Shown piece after piece: positions 15,318 to 23,048 of a stretch of DNA of 23,172 bases. Origin of the DNA: JAVBPB01 sp031549965 (GTDB taxonomy: Bacteria > Bacillota > Clostridia > Lachnospirales > Lachnospiraceae); assembly GCA_031549965.1 (NCBI GenBank), contig JAVBPB010000102.1, positions 1 to 23,172 of the forward strand, written 5' to 3'. The notes below the pieces were generated by a model that saw nothing but the letters and a program-made list of their open reading frames with translations, was not told the DNA's origin and searched no databases. Position numbers and translations under genes: made by a program. Position 1 is the stretch's first letter. Every line of letters starts with the position of its first letter.

Positions 15318-15869
15318 TTAAGAGACTTTGATAAATTCCTTTATTTTTCTTACTTCATTTTCAAGTGTAGTAACTCTAACTAATAAAATTTCTTTTTCAT
15401 TTTCAACTTTAAGAGCTTCATCAAATTTTCTAATCAAATCCACATGACCTTCTGCAATAATTTTTATGTTACGATTCGTCTCATTTTCTAATGTTAAATC
15501 CAAAGAATCTACCCTAACTTTAAGCATACTTACATCTTCTTTGAGCATACCTACGTCTTCTTTGAGCATTCTCACATCTTCTTTGAGCATACTTACATCT
15601 TCTTTGAGCATTCTCACATCTTCTTTAAGCATCTTCACATCTTCTTTGAGTATTCTCACATCTTCTTTGAGCATACTTACATCTTCTTTAAGCATCTTCA
15701 CATCTTCTTTGAGCATACTTACATCTTCTTTAAGCATACTTACATCTTCTTTAAGTACACTAATATCCTCTTTAATTGAACTTACTTCACTATCTAGTTT
15801 ATCAATTTTTGAGTTCATTTGTAGCATTTGCACTAATATTAAATCTAATTTAGCATTTGTATCCGACAT
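15318..15869 (-). CDS. Coiled-coil protein with twelve 7-residue LKEDV repeats
   Basis: A 183-residue soluble protein with no signal peptide or membrane helix. The N-terminus (1-36) is a short amphipathic helix region. Residues 37-120 are twelve exact heptads of consensus xMLKEDV, where x is S, K, R or G. Residues about 121-183 are a second, non-repetitive coiled coil (ENETNRNIKIIAEGH, LIRKFDEALK, LLVRVTTLENEVRKI). The heptads place M/L and V at hydrophobic coiled-coil positions, so a long rod-like oligomer is expected. I recognise the C-terminal part as typical of small uncharacterised clostridial proteins but know no function. The start is set by AGGAGGAAACATT before ATG 15869. The repeat number is likely to vary between strains. 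Confidence 0.8.
   Translation of the reverse strand: MSDTNAKLDLILVQMLQMNSKIDKLDSEVSSIKEDISVLKEDVSMLKEDVSMLKEDVKMLKEDVSMLKEDVRILKEDVKMLKEDVRMLKEDVSMLKEDVRMLKEDVGMLKEDVSMLKVRVDSLDLTLENETNRNIKIIAEGHVDLIRKFDEALKVENEKEILLVRVTTLENEVRKIKEFIKVS
15510..15761 (-). repeat. In-frame 21-bp tandem repeat, 12 units, inside a coding region
   Basis: Twelve contiguous 21-bp units encode xMLKEDV. Typical forward-strand unit text is ACATCTTCTTTGAGCAT plus four variable bases. Units differ at the first codon and by silent changes (TTTGAG versus TTTAAG). Length changes keep the reading frame. There are no spacers, so it is not a CRISPR array. Confidence 0.9.
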
Positions 15870-15901
15870 AATGTTTCCTCCTATATATATTAATATATAT
15901 A

Positions 15902-15929
15902 ATTATATCACATTATTTATATATTGCAA
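15902..15929 (-). promoter_or_regulatory. SigA-type promoter of the coiled-coil gene
   Basis: On the minus strand TTGCAA (15924-15929), a 16-nt spacer and TATAAT (15902-15907), in the 82-nt gap after metA. The coiled-coil gene can be transcribed independently of the metA operon. Confidence 0.65.
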
Positions 15930-15951
15930 TATGCGTTTAAAAATTATTGTT

Positions 15952-16857
15952 CTATAACTCATAAGGAGTTCTTTGATATACATAATAGTTAAGCCAATTC
16001 GTATATAAATTATTAGCATGGCTTCTCCACATAAGTCTTGGTGTATTATCTGGATTATCATTTGGATAATAATTCTTAGGTGTTGCAATATCAAGGCCCT
16101 TATCCAAATCCCTTTTATACTCATTATTTAAAGTCAATAAATCATACTCAGGATGTCCTGTAACAAATATCTGTTTTCCATCCTTAGACATTACAATATA
16201 TACCCCTGCCTCTTCTGATTCCGCTATAATATCAAGTAATGGATTTTTTAATATATCCTCCTTGCTTACAGTTGTATGCCTTGAATGAGGGGCATAAAAC
16301 ACATCATCAAATCCCATCACTAGAGAATTATTCTTATTCACTACTTCATGTTCAAAAATACCAAACATTTTTGCATCTAAAGGCATTTTATTAATCCCAT
16401 AGTGATAATAAAGTCCTGCTTGTGCTCCCCAGCAAATATGGAAAGTTGAAGTTACATGCTCCTTTGACCAGTCCATAATATCCTTTAACTCATCCCAGTA
16501 AGTCACTTCTTCAAATTCCATTTTTTCGACAGGAGCACCAGTAATTATTAAACCATCAAAATTTTTATTTTTAATCTCGTCAAAAGTTATATAGAATTTA
16601 TCCAAATAACTTGCAGAGGTGTTTTTTGATGTGTGCGTAGCAGTATTTACAAAGCATACATCTACTTGAAGAGGTGTATTGGAAAGCCCTCTAATTAGCT
16701 GGGTTTCAGTATCTTGTTTAACAGGCATTAAATTTAATATTGCAATTTTTAACGGTCTGATGTCTTGATGTATGGCCCTGTTTTCGTCCATAACAAATAT
16801 ATTTTCATTTTCTAATATTTTTTTTGCCGGTAAATCACTTTGAATTTTAATAGGCAT
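15952..16857 (-). CDS. metA: Homoserine O-acetyltransferase, MetA type
   Basis: A 301-residue enzyme of methionine synthesis that activates homoserine with an acyl-CoA in the cytoplasm. The length matches the family. Active-site residues are visible: nucleophile C142 (FHICWGAQAG), H235 and E237 (VTGHPEYD), and R249. Position 111, which in characterised MetA proteins separates acetyl-CoA users (Glu) from succinyl-CoA users (Gly), is E111 (GAPVEKMEFEEVTYW). Acetyl transfer is therefore predicted despite the common name homoserine O-succinyltransferase. No SAM riboswitch or T-box fits in the 73-nt gap after ligA. A weak ribosome site (GGTGAG) precedes ATG 16857. It is the last gene of a probable rluF-ligA-metA transcript. 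Confidence 0.93.
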   Translation of the reverse strand: MPIKIQSDLPAKKILENENIFVMDENRAIHQDIRPLKIAILNLMPVKQDTETQLIRGLSNTPLQVDVCFVNTATHTSKNTSASYLDKFYITFDEIKNKNFDGLIITGAPVEKMEFEEVTYWDELKDIMDWSKEHVTSTFHICWGAQAGLYYHYGINKMPLDAKMFGIFEHEVVNKNNSLVMGFDDVFYAPHSRHTTVSKEDILKNPLLDIIAESEEAGVYIVMSKDGKQIFVTGHPEYDLLTLNNEYKRDLDKGLDIATPKNYYPNDNPDNTPRLMWRSHANNLYTNWLNYYVYQRTPYEL

Positions 16858-16930
16858 AATCTCACCACTTTACTTTTATTTTTTATTACTTAATAATATC
16901 ATTTTATATAGATAAAATCAATAAAATAGA

Positions 16931-18883
16931 TTATCTATTTCTTACCAAATCAACAAACTCCTCTTCTGTAATGATTTCAATACCTAATTCTTTCGCCTTT
17001 TTATTTTTAGATGAATTTGAAGTATTATCATTGTTTATCAAATAATTTGTTTTTGAAGTTACACTTGCTGTTACCTTCCCACCCAGTGATTCAATATATT
17101 CTTTTAATTCATTTCTATTAGCATATATTTCTACACTACCAGTAATTACAAAATTTAAATCTTTTAAAACTTCAGTTTCTTCATTTACTTCCTTTTGAAT
17201 AATAAGCTCATTTAGTAACTGAGAAATTGTAATTATATTTTCTTCTTTCTTAAAAAACATAACTATAGATTCTGCAATAATTTCTCCAATGCCTTCAATT
17301 TCCATCAAATCTTCAATTTCTGCTGATTGTATTGCATTTATATCATTGGAATAATATTTACATATTAGTTTAGCGTTTGATAAGCCTATATTAGGAATAC
17401 CTAAGCTAAAAACAAACTTAGCTAAAGTAGTATTTCTGGATTTTTCAATTGATTTTATTAAATTGTTATATGATTTTTTCCCATATCCTTCAATATTAAT
17501 AATTTCATCCTCATATCTGTTAAGCTTATATAAATCAATTAATTCAACTAAAAAACTATTTTCAATAAATTTTTGTATAGTTGATTCTGATAGTCCATCA
17601 ATATTAATTGCATCTCTACTTACAAAATGTGTGAATTTTTTAAGTTTTTTTGCCATACAATCTTCATTAATGCAAAATAGCGTTTTTACATTATTATCAT
17701 TTTTTATCTTTGTTTCATGTCCACATACAGGGCAATTAGTTGGAATTGATATATTATTACTTCTTGTTAAATTTTCAGAAATTTGAGGAATAATCATATT
17801 TGCCTTATACACTTTAATCTTATCGCCAATTCCAAGCTCTAAATCTTCTAATATACTTAAATTATGAACGCTGGCACGACTTACGGTTGTACCTTCAATA
17901 TCAACAGGTTCAAAAATTGCTATCGGATTAATTAACCCTGTTCTTGATGCACTCCATTCTATTTCTTTTAAAATAGTTTCCACCTGCTCATCTGCCCATT
18001 TAAATGCAATTGAATCTCTTGGAAATTTTGAGGTTGAACCTAATGATTTTCCATATTTTATATCATTAAAGCTTAATACCAAACCATCTGAAGGGAAGTC
18101 ATTCTGACTTATTTTATCAGCGTATAAATGAATTACATCTTTTATATTATTTCTATCTACTAACTTCCATTCTACTCCATCAAAGCCAAGCCCCTTTAAC
18201 CAGTCCAGCTGTTTGCTTCTTAAGCTTAAATCATCATTATCTAAATTTACTAAAGAAAAAGCAAAAAAGTGAACACTTCTTTTTGATGTAATTTCATTGT
18301 TAAGCTGTCTTACAGAGCCACTGCAAAGATTTCTTGGATTTTTATATTTTAAATTTACATCTTCAATTTCTTCATTTATTTTATTAAAATCAGAGTATCT
18401 AATTACTGCTTCTCCTCTGATTACCAATTCATCCTTATATTTTATATTCATTGGAAGATTTTTAAAGGTTTTGGCATTATTAGTTATAACTTCTCCAACT
18501 TCTCCATTTCCCCTTGTAACAGCCTTTAAAAGCTTGCCATCCCTATAAGTTAATACTATCGTTAGTCCATCTAATTTCCATGATAATACGCCGTCTTTAT
18601 CCTTTAACCATTCCACTAAATCATCTGGATTTTTTGTCTTATCCAATGAAAGCATTGGAGACTCATGCTGTTCCTTAGGAAGTGACGTCAAAGCTTCATA
18701 ACCTACATTAACGGTAGGACTATTAGAAAGTATCAAACCTGTTTCCTCTTCAAGTCTTAGTAATTCATCATAAAGATTATCATATTCTAAATTGCTTATT
18801 ATTTCATTATCTTCCTGATAATAAGCTTTAGAAGCAGTATTTAGTAAATCAACTAGTTCTTTTATTCTTTGAGTTTTTTCCAT
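16931..18883 (-). CDS. ligA: NAD-type DNA ligase (LigA family) with atypical cofactor-pocket residues
   Basis: A 650-residue DNA ligase, close to the usual length. Order: domain Ia (about 1-65), nucleotidyltransferase (about 70-310) with active-site K103 (SWKLDG), OB fold (about 315-385), zinc finger C384/C387/C404/C409, helix-hairpin-helix region (about 425-560) and BRCT (about 570-650). Several otherwise conserved positions differ from E. coli LigA by my alignment: H23 to Y22 and D32 to N31 in domain Ia, E113 to S101 just before KxDG, Y225 to F209, and K290 to S271 (DGLVLS for DGVVIK). RGE, NPRN and the AFKW lysine K295 are kept. It may be a clostridial LigA subtype or a second ligase. Its start lies 35 bp inside rluF. 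Confidence 0.88.
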   Translation of the reverse strand: MEKTQRIKELVDLLNTASKAYYQEDNEIISNLEYDNLYDELLRLEEETGLILSNSPTVNVGYEALTSLPKEQHESPMLSLDKTKNPDDLVEWLKDKDGVLSWKLDGLTIVLTYRDGKLLKAVTRGNGEVGEVITNNAKTFKNLPMNIKYKDELVIRGEAVIRYSDFNKINEEIEDVNLKYKNPRNLCSGSVRQLNNEITSKRSVHFFAFSLVNLDNDDLSLRSKQLDWLKGLGFDGVEWKLVDRNNIKDVIHLYADKISQNDFPSDGLVLSFNDIKYGKSLGSTSKFPRDSIAFKWADEQVETILKEIEWSASRTGLINPIAIFEPVDIEGTTVSRASVHNLSILEDLELGIGDKIKVYKANMIIPQISENLTRSNNISIPTNCPVCGHETKIKNDNNVKTLFCINEDCMAKKLKKFTHFVSRDAINIDGLSESTIQKFIENSFLVELIDLYKLNRYEDEIINIEGYGKKSYNNLIKSIEKSRNTTLAKFVFSLGIPNIGLSNAKLICKYYSNDINAIQSAEIEDLMEIEGIGEIIAESIVMFFKKEENIITISQLLNELIIQKEVNEETEVLKDLNFVITGSVEIYANRNELKEYIESLGGKVTASVTSKTNYLINNDNTSNSSKNKKAKELGIEIITEEEFVDLVRNR

Positions 18884-19694
18884 TACTGCTTTTCTCCTGT
18901 TTCTTTTGATTTTTTGTGAACTGTTCCTTGGTAAAATTAGATGTGCTTTTTGATGAACTAATAAGTTTATTTAAAGTTATTATCTCGCTTTCCGTAACAT
19001 TTCTATAGTCTCCAGACTTTAGCCTGCCTAAGTTAATGTTCATAATCCTTATTCTATTTAATCTTATTACCTTATACCCAAAATATTCACACATACGTCT
19101 AATTTGTCTGTTTAATCCTTGTGTAAGTATTATTCTAAAGGTATATTTATCTTCCTGATTTATTTTGCATTTTTTAGTTACTGTATCTAATATAGGAACT
19201 CCTTCACCCATTTTTTTAATAAATTCCTCTGTAATAGGTTTATTAACCGTAACTAAATATTCCTTCTCATGATTATTCCCTGCTCTTAAGATTTTATTAA
19301 CCACGTTTCCATCATTTGTTAATAAAATCAGACCTTCTGAGTCCTTATCAAGTCTCCCAATTGGAAATATTCTTTTATTATAATTTATAAAGTCAATAAT
19401 GTTATCTGGTTCTCTTTTGTCAGTAGTAGTCACTATACCTTGTGGTTTATTAAACGCTATTAAAACCAATTTCTCCTCTATGTTTAATTCTTTTCCATTA
19501 ATACATACTACTTGTCCTTTTTTTACTTTAGTACCCATTTCAGCAATTTTACCATCAACAGTTACCTTTTTTTCTTCAACTAATTTATCCGCTTCTCTTC
19601 TGGAGCAAAATCCTGTCTCTCCAATATATTTATTAATTCTGATTAAATCTTCTGCTTCATTGTGCTCAATTAATTTTTTAGTTCTCTTTGGCAT
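18849..19694 (-). CDS. rluF: 23S rRNA pseudouridine synthase RluF
   Basis: A 281-residue RNA-modifying enzyme that converts a uridine of 23S rRNA to pseudouridine (position 2604 in E. coli numbering). An S4 RNA-binding domain occupies about 18-65 (RINKYIGETGFCSRREADKL). The catalytic domain has LIAFNKPQGIVTTTD (78-92), the catalytic aspartate D116 in PIGRLDKDSEGLI, HEKEYLVTVNKPIT, and QGLNRQIRRMCEYFGYKV. These segments agree closely with E. coli RluF as remembered, including GVPILDTVTKKCK, so the RluF assignment is better than RluB or RluE. The C-terminus is a low-complexity K/S/N tail, as in many homologues. It is the first gene of the operon, and its end overlaps ligA by 35 bp. Confidence 0.9.
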   Translation of the reverse strand: MPKRTKKLIEHNEAEDLIRINKYIGETGFCSRREADKLVEEKKVTVDGKIAEMGTKVKKGQVVCINGKELNIEEKLVLIAFNKPQGIVTTTDKREPDNIIDFINYNKRIFPIGRLDKDSEGLILLTNDGNVVNKILRAGNNHEKEYLVTVNKPITEEFIKKMGEGVPILDTVTKKCKINQEDKYTFRIILTQGLNRQIRRMCEYFGYKVIRLNRIRIMNINLGRLKSGDYRNVTESEIITLNKLISSSKSTSNFTKEQFTKNQKKQEKSSNGKNSKNKRTS

Positions 19695-19729
19695 AATTTC
19701 TCGCTTTCTATATTAAAGTTATTATTTTA

Positions 19730-19758
19730 AGTTTACCCCAAAAGCACTAACTTTTCAA
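19730..19758 (-). promoter_or_regulatory. SigA-type promoter of the rluF-ligA-metA operon
   Basis: On the minus strand TTGAAA (19753-19758), a 17-nt spacer and TAAACT (19730-19735), directly after the gdhA terminator and upstream of ATG 19694. Confidence 0.6.
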
Positions 19759-19761
19759 GTT

Positions 19762-19795
19762 AAAAAAACCCATCACACCAAACAGTGTGACAGGT
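19762..19795 (-). terminator. Intrinsic terminator of gdhA
   Basis: On the minus strand an 11-bp stem ACCTGTCACAC / GTGTGATGGGT (two G-U pairs) with a 6-nt loop is followed by seven T (forward A-run 19762-19768). It begins 12 nt after the gdhA stop. Confidence 0.85.
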
Positions 19796-19806
19796 CTTTA
19801 AAAATA

Positions 19807-21150
19807 TTAAACGATTCCTTGAGCAATCATAGCATCTGCAACTTTGATAAATCCTGCAATATTAGCTCCAACAACTAAGTTATAGCCATATCCGTATTCT
19901 TCCGCTGCTTTCATTGAATTGTCATGAATATTGTTCATAATTTGATGTAATTTTTCATCTACTTCTTCAGCAGTCCATGATAATCTCATGCTGTTTTGTG
20001 ACATTTCAAGGGCTGAAGTTGCAACTCCGCCTGCATTAGCTGCTTTTGAAGGTCCAATAATTACATTGTTTTCCTGTAAATATTCTAAAGCTTCATTAGT
20101 AGTAGGCATATTAGCTGCTTCAATTAAGAATTTTGTGCCATTAGCTACAATCTTTTTAGCTTCATCAAGTTTAATTTCATTTTGAGTTGCACATGGAATA
20201 ACAACATCAACTTTAACACCCCATGGTTTTTCGCCTGCATAGAATGGTACGTTATATTTATCAGCGTAATCTTTAACTTTATCTCTTCCTGAAGCTCTCA
20301 TTTCAAGCATATATGCAATCTTATCTTTATCTAATCCATTTTCGTCATAGATATATCCGTCAGGACCTGAAATAGTTACAACTTTTGCTCCTAATTCAGT
20401 TGCTTTAAGGGCTGCACCCCATGAAACCTGACCAAATCCTGATAAAGCTACTGTCTTTCCTTTAAAATCAGTGTTTTCATGTTGTAAAATTCTTTCAGCA
20501 TAATATACAACACCAAATCCTGTAGCTTCTGGCCTGATTAAACTTCCGCCAAATGATAATCCTTTTCCTGTAAGAACTCCATTTTCGTAAGCACCTTTAA
20601 TTCTTTTATATTGTCCAAATAAATAGCCAACTTCTTTTGCAGAAACACCAATATCTCCTGCTGGAACGTCAACGTCTGGTCCTAAATATTTGTAAAGCTC
20701 TGTCATAAAACTTTGGCAAAATCTCATGATTTCTCCGTCAGACTTTCCTCTTGGATCAAAGTCTGAACCACCTTTACCGCCACCGATTGGAAGTCCTGTA
20801 AGTGAGTTTTTGAAAGTTTGTTCAAATGCTAAAAATTTTACAATACTAACATTTACTGAAGGATGGAATCTAAGTCCTCCTTTATATGGTCCAATTGCAC
20901 TTGAAAATTGAACTCTGTAACCTCTATTTACCTGAACCTGACCATTATCATCAGTCCAAGGCACTCTGAATTTAATTTGTCTTTCTGGCTCAACAAGACG
21001 TTCAAGAAGACCCATCTTTTTATACATTTCTTCTTTCTTTTCAATTACCGGCTTTAGAGAACCTAAAACTTCTTTAACAGTTTGAATAAATTCTGGTTCA
21101 TTTGGATTTTGACTAATAACCTGGTCAATCACTTCATCTACATATGACAT
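19807..21150 (-). CDS. gdhA: Glutamate dehydrogenase
   Basis: A 447-residue hexameric-type GDH interconverting glutamate and 2-oxoglutarate plus ammonia in the cytoplasm. Motifs: GPYKGGLRFHPSVN (K90), QTFKNSLTGLPIGGGKGG (K114, catalytic K126), GDIGVSAKEVGYL (catalytic D166), a Rossmann GFGQVSWGA, and SGPDGYIYDENG after the second Rossmann strand. The sequence follows the Clostridium symbiosum enzyme closely, including the SGPDGYIYD segment at the coenzyme site. C. symbiosum GDH is NAD-dependent, so NAD use is as plausible as the default NADP label. The start follows AAGGAGGATATTGT. It is monocistronic, with its own promoter and terminator. Confidence 0.95.
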   Translation of the reverse strand: MSYVDEVIDQVISQNPNEPEFIQTVKEVLGSLKPVIEKKEEMYKKMGLLERLVEPERQIKFRVPWTDDNGQVQVNRGYRVQFSSAIGPYKGGLRFHPSVNVSIVKFLAFEQTFKNSLTGLPIGGGKGGSDFDPRGKSDGEIMRFCQSFMTELYKYLGPDVDVPAGDIGVSAKEVGYLFGQYKRIKGAYENGVLTGKGLSFGGSLIRPEATGFGVVYYAERILQHENTDFKGKTVALSGFGQVSWGAALKATELGAKVVTISGPDGYIYDENGLDKDKIAYMLEMRASGRDKVKDYADKYNVPFYAGEKPWGVKVDVVIPCATQNEIKLDEAKKIVANGTKFLIEAANMPTTNEALEYLQENNVIIGPSKAANAGGVATSALEMSQNSMRLSWTAEEVDEKLHQIMNNIHDNSMKAAEEYGYGYNLVVGANIAGFIKVADAMIAQGIV

Positions 21151-21216
21151 ACAATATCCTCCTTAAAATAATAATATACAATCAATTTACAAAATTCATC
21201 TCTTTATTTCATGGAT

Positions 21217-21245
21217 ATTATATCCTTATTTTAATAAAATTGCAA
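21217..21245 (-). promoter_or_regulatory. SigA-type promoter of gdhA
   Basis: On the minus strand TTGCAA (21240-21245), a 17-nt spacer and perfect TATAAT (21217-21222), giving a leader of about 60 nt. A TTGACA also occurs at 21262-21267 but lacks a good -10. The remainder of 21246-21408 is AT-rich with no other feature seen. Confidence 0.7.
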
Positions 21246-21408
21246 GTATTTTTTTTGTATTTGTCAAATTTACATGTGTTTTTTTCTAACAATCTATTTT
21301 TTCAATTTAAATTAAATTAATTTTGCAAGTCATTTTTTAATCTCAGTCATTTTTACAAATATCTTGCTATTATTTACAGCTAATACTCTCTCATAAACCT
21401 TAAAATAC

Positions 21409-21840
21409 TTAATCATTATAGTTATAATATGATTTCATTAATTCAATATTTTTTTCTTCAAAGTCAATTAATTCATTAACCATATTAACTAAGTTACTAT
21501 CAGAACTTTTATTTTGATTCAAAATATTTGTCATATCCGTAATTCCCATACTACTTCCTTTAATCATTAAATTAGCAATATGATTATCATAATTTAGCTC
21601 CCAATTAGAAGATTTTTTTTCAGTAAATTCAATATTACTATGCTCTACATTCTCACCCATTTCATTAAGTTTTTTTGCGGCTTTTGTTTTAATTTGAGCA
21701 TATTTAATCTGTTGTTTATTTAAATCATAATTAAAGTCATCATCTTCTACCTTACTTAATATAGAATTAATTGCTTTAATGCCCATATCTGAATTTCTAT
21801 AAACTCCCTGCAATAATATTTTATCAGCATTATTAATCAT
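21409..21840 (-). CDS. Uncharacterised small helical protein, ferritin-like in outline
   Basis: 143 residues when started at ATG 21840, preceded by GGAGTGGAGTGG. A start at 21915 would add 25 residues and overlap the upstream gene, and has no ribosome site. The protein is all alpha-helical by pattern: NNADKILLQGVYRNSDMGIK, INSILSKVEDDDF, YAQIKTKAAKKLNEMGEN, MIKGSSMGITDMTNIL and NELIDFEEKNIELMKSYY. Two MGI(K/T) segments recur about 80 residues apart. Similar hypothetical proteins occur in Clostridia, probably with a four-helix ferritin-like bundle, but no metal-binding ExxH pairs are visible, so an iron-storage role is not supported. It follows an exported protein gene by 67 nt and may be co-transcribed with it. 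Function unknown. Confidence 0.7.
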   Translation of the reverse strand: MINNADKILLQGVYRNSDMGIKAINSILSKVEDDDFNYDLNKQQIKYAQIKTKAAKKLNEMGENVEHSNIEFTEKKSSNWELNYDNHIANLMIKGSSMGITDMTNILNQNKSSDSNLVNMVNELIDFEEKNIELMKSYYNYND

Positions 21841-21907
21841 AAAACCACTCCACTCCATATAATTAAATTTTAACGTTATAATTATATAGTTTGCCAATAA
21901 ACTAATA

Positions 21908-22621
21908 TTATTCATCCTTTTTTACATCGTCCGTTTGAATTTTTATTTTATCTATAAATGCCTTTAAATCTGAATCCGAAGAAACTGCTTCTTCATATTT
22001 CTTATCAACATTTTTTATTAAATCCTTAATATCTTCATTATTCATTATTTCCTGTATGTATTTTTCTGTTTTAGAGTCGATTCTACCATTATAAATATAT
22101 AATTTCCCTTCATCATCAGTACTAATATATAATCTTCTCATTCCCGGTGCTAATGTGTCTATATTTACTATTTTTATTTCCTCATATACAAATACAATAT
22201 ACTCCCCATCCTCAAAACCTTTTTTTGTATAGCATTCAAGGTTCTTATGATCTTCTATATATTCTGACTCTTTTTGAAGTTTATCTACATCTATGTTATC
22301 AATATTATTAACTAATCCCCCCAGTGCATCAACATCACAATTAATAAGTGCATCTAAATATTTTTCTACAAGTTGGTTAATTTCAGGATATGCATCTCTT
22401 TTTACGTCATTTTTTTCATAATCTATCTTAATATCTGTAACTTCCTCTGAAGCAGATTCTGTTGCTTCTTCAGAAATATCTTCTGTAATAATACTTGATT
22501 CTTGTTTTTTTGCAAGATCATCTTCCTTGTTTTTACTTCCATTTATTGAAAATGAAACCAATGCTACTGCTAAAGTTCCCATGGTAACAAATATAGCTAC
22601 TTTTTTATATTTAATTTTCAT
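21908..22621 (-). CDS. Uncharacterised exported protein with acidic linker and small NTF2-like domain
   Basis: A 237-residue protein. An N-terminal positively charged stretch and hydrophobic helix (MKIKYKKVAIFVTMGTLAVA, to about residue 26) form a signal anchor without a lipobox. A low-complexity acidic linker rich in E, S, T and D follows (about 33-70). The region about 78-190 (INQLVEKYLDALINCDVDAL..., ECYTKKGFEDGEYIVFVYEE, MRRLYISTDDEGKLYIYNG) has an alternating helix/strand pattern resembling an NTF2-like fold. The C-terminus is charged helices. It should sit on the outside of the membrane. Similar proteins are common but uncharacterised in Lachnospiraceae-type genomes. The start follows TAAAGGAGAATAAT. 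Confidence 0.75.
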   Translation of the reverse strand: MKIKYKKVAIFVTMGTLAVALVSFSINGSKNKEDDLAKKQESSIITEDISEEATESASEEVTDIKIDYEKNDVKRDAYPEINQLVEKYLDALINCDVDALGGLVNNIDNIDVDKLQKESEYIEDHKNLECYTKKGFEDGEYIVFVYEEIKIVNIDTLAPGMRRLYISTDDEGKLYIYNGRIDSKTEKYIQEIMNNEDIKDLIKNVDKKYEEAVSSDSDLKAFIDKIKIQTDDVKKDE

Positions 22622-22691
22622 ATTATTCTCCTTTAGACAATATAAATTAATCTTTACATGTTAACAAAATTTTAACCCACTATCATACTGT

Positions 22692-22720
22692 ATTTTAACA
22701 AAATTATTTTATAATTGCAA
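22692..22720 (-). promoter_or_regulatory. Putative SigA-type promoter of the exported-protein gene
   Basis: On the minus strand TTGCAA (22715-22720), a 17-nt spacer and TAAAAT (22692-22697), upstream of ATG 22621 with a leader of about 65 nt. Confidence 0.5.
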
Positions 22721-22753
22721 TAAAATAAATTTTGAAATATTTTCAAATTAATA

Positions 22754-22782
22754 TTGAACTTTTATGTTTTTCGATGTAAAAT
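22754..22782 (+). promoter_or_regulatory. SigA-type promoter of the tRNA-Arg gene
   Basis: TTGAAC (22754-22759), a 17-nt spacer and TAAAAT (22777-22782). The predicted start is only a few bases before the mature tRNA 5' end. Confidence 0.6.
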
Positions 22783-22790
22783 GTAGTAAT

Positions 22791-22862
22791 GCATCTATAG
22801 CTTAGTGGATAAAGCCATGGCTTCCGAAGCCATTAACGGGGGTTCGAGTCCCTCTAGATGCG
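22791..22862 (+). tRNA. tRNA-Arg (anticodon CCG)
   Basis: A complete cloverleaf: acceptor GCATCTA / TAGATGC, a D arm with TAGCTTAGTGGATAAAGC, anticodon stem ATGGC / GCCAT with loop TTCCGAA (anticodon CCG at 22823-22825), and T arm GGGGGTTCGAGTCCCTC. The discriminator base is G and the CCA end is not encoded. It reads CGG codons, which are rare in this AT-rich genome. A T-run (22863-22869) follows directly and may end transcription. Confidence 0.95.
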
Positions 22863-22951
22863 TTTTTTTATATTCTACTATTATATTTTTTAGGATATTT
22901 GGTTTGCAAACGGACGCTTTGCCAATTTAGTCTTTATGCTTCATGGGAGGA

Positions 22952-23048
22952 GGCATTGAAAAAGTCCTTGATTTAGGCTGTGTAAATTTTTAAGATGAAT
23001 ATGAGTGTATATATCCAATTGTTTGCCTTACCCTCCTTCAGCATGTTT
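22952..23048 (-). repeat. Dispersed intergenic repeat, copy B
   Basis: The reverse complement matches 2101-2197 over nearly its whole length, including AAACATGCT, GGCAAACAATTG, ATATTCAT, CACAGCCTAA and GGACTTTTTCAA. The region between tRNA-Arg and the window edge (22863-23172) has no gene that I can support. It holds this repeat, an inverted repeat pair and smaller hairpins, such as CTTTGC-TAT-GCAAAG near 23058. Confidence 0.75.

Noticed and set aside
15510..15761. A CRISPR array, considered because of the regular repeats and the Cas4-like proteins in the same window
   Set aside because: The 21-bp units are directly adjacent without unique spacers, lie in frame inside a coding gene, and are more than 5 kb from the nuclease pair.
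15466..15957. A 163-codon plus-strand frame with LSILTSS repeats
   Set aside because: It is the antisense of the LKEDV coiled-coil gene. The periodicity comes from the 21-bp repeat, and it has no good ribosome site. The minus-strand gene has AGGAGG, a promoter and a sensible coiled-coil product.
16858..16930. A SAM riboswitch or T-box upstream of metA
   Set aside because: The gap is only 73 nt and AT-rich. It contains one weak 7-bp hairpin (16901-16918) and none of the conserved riboswitch elements.
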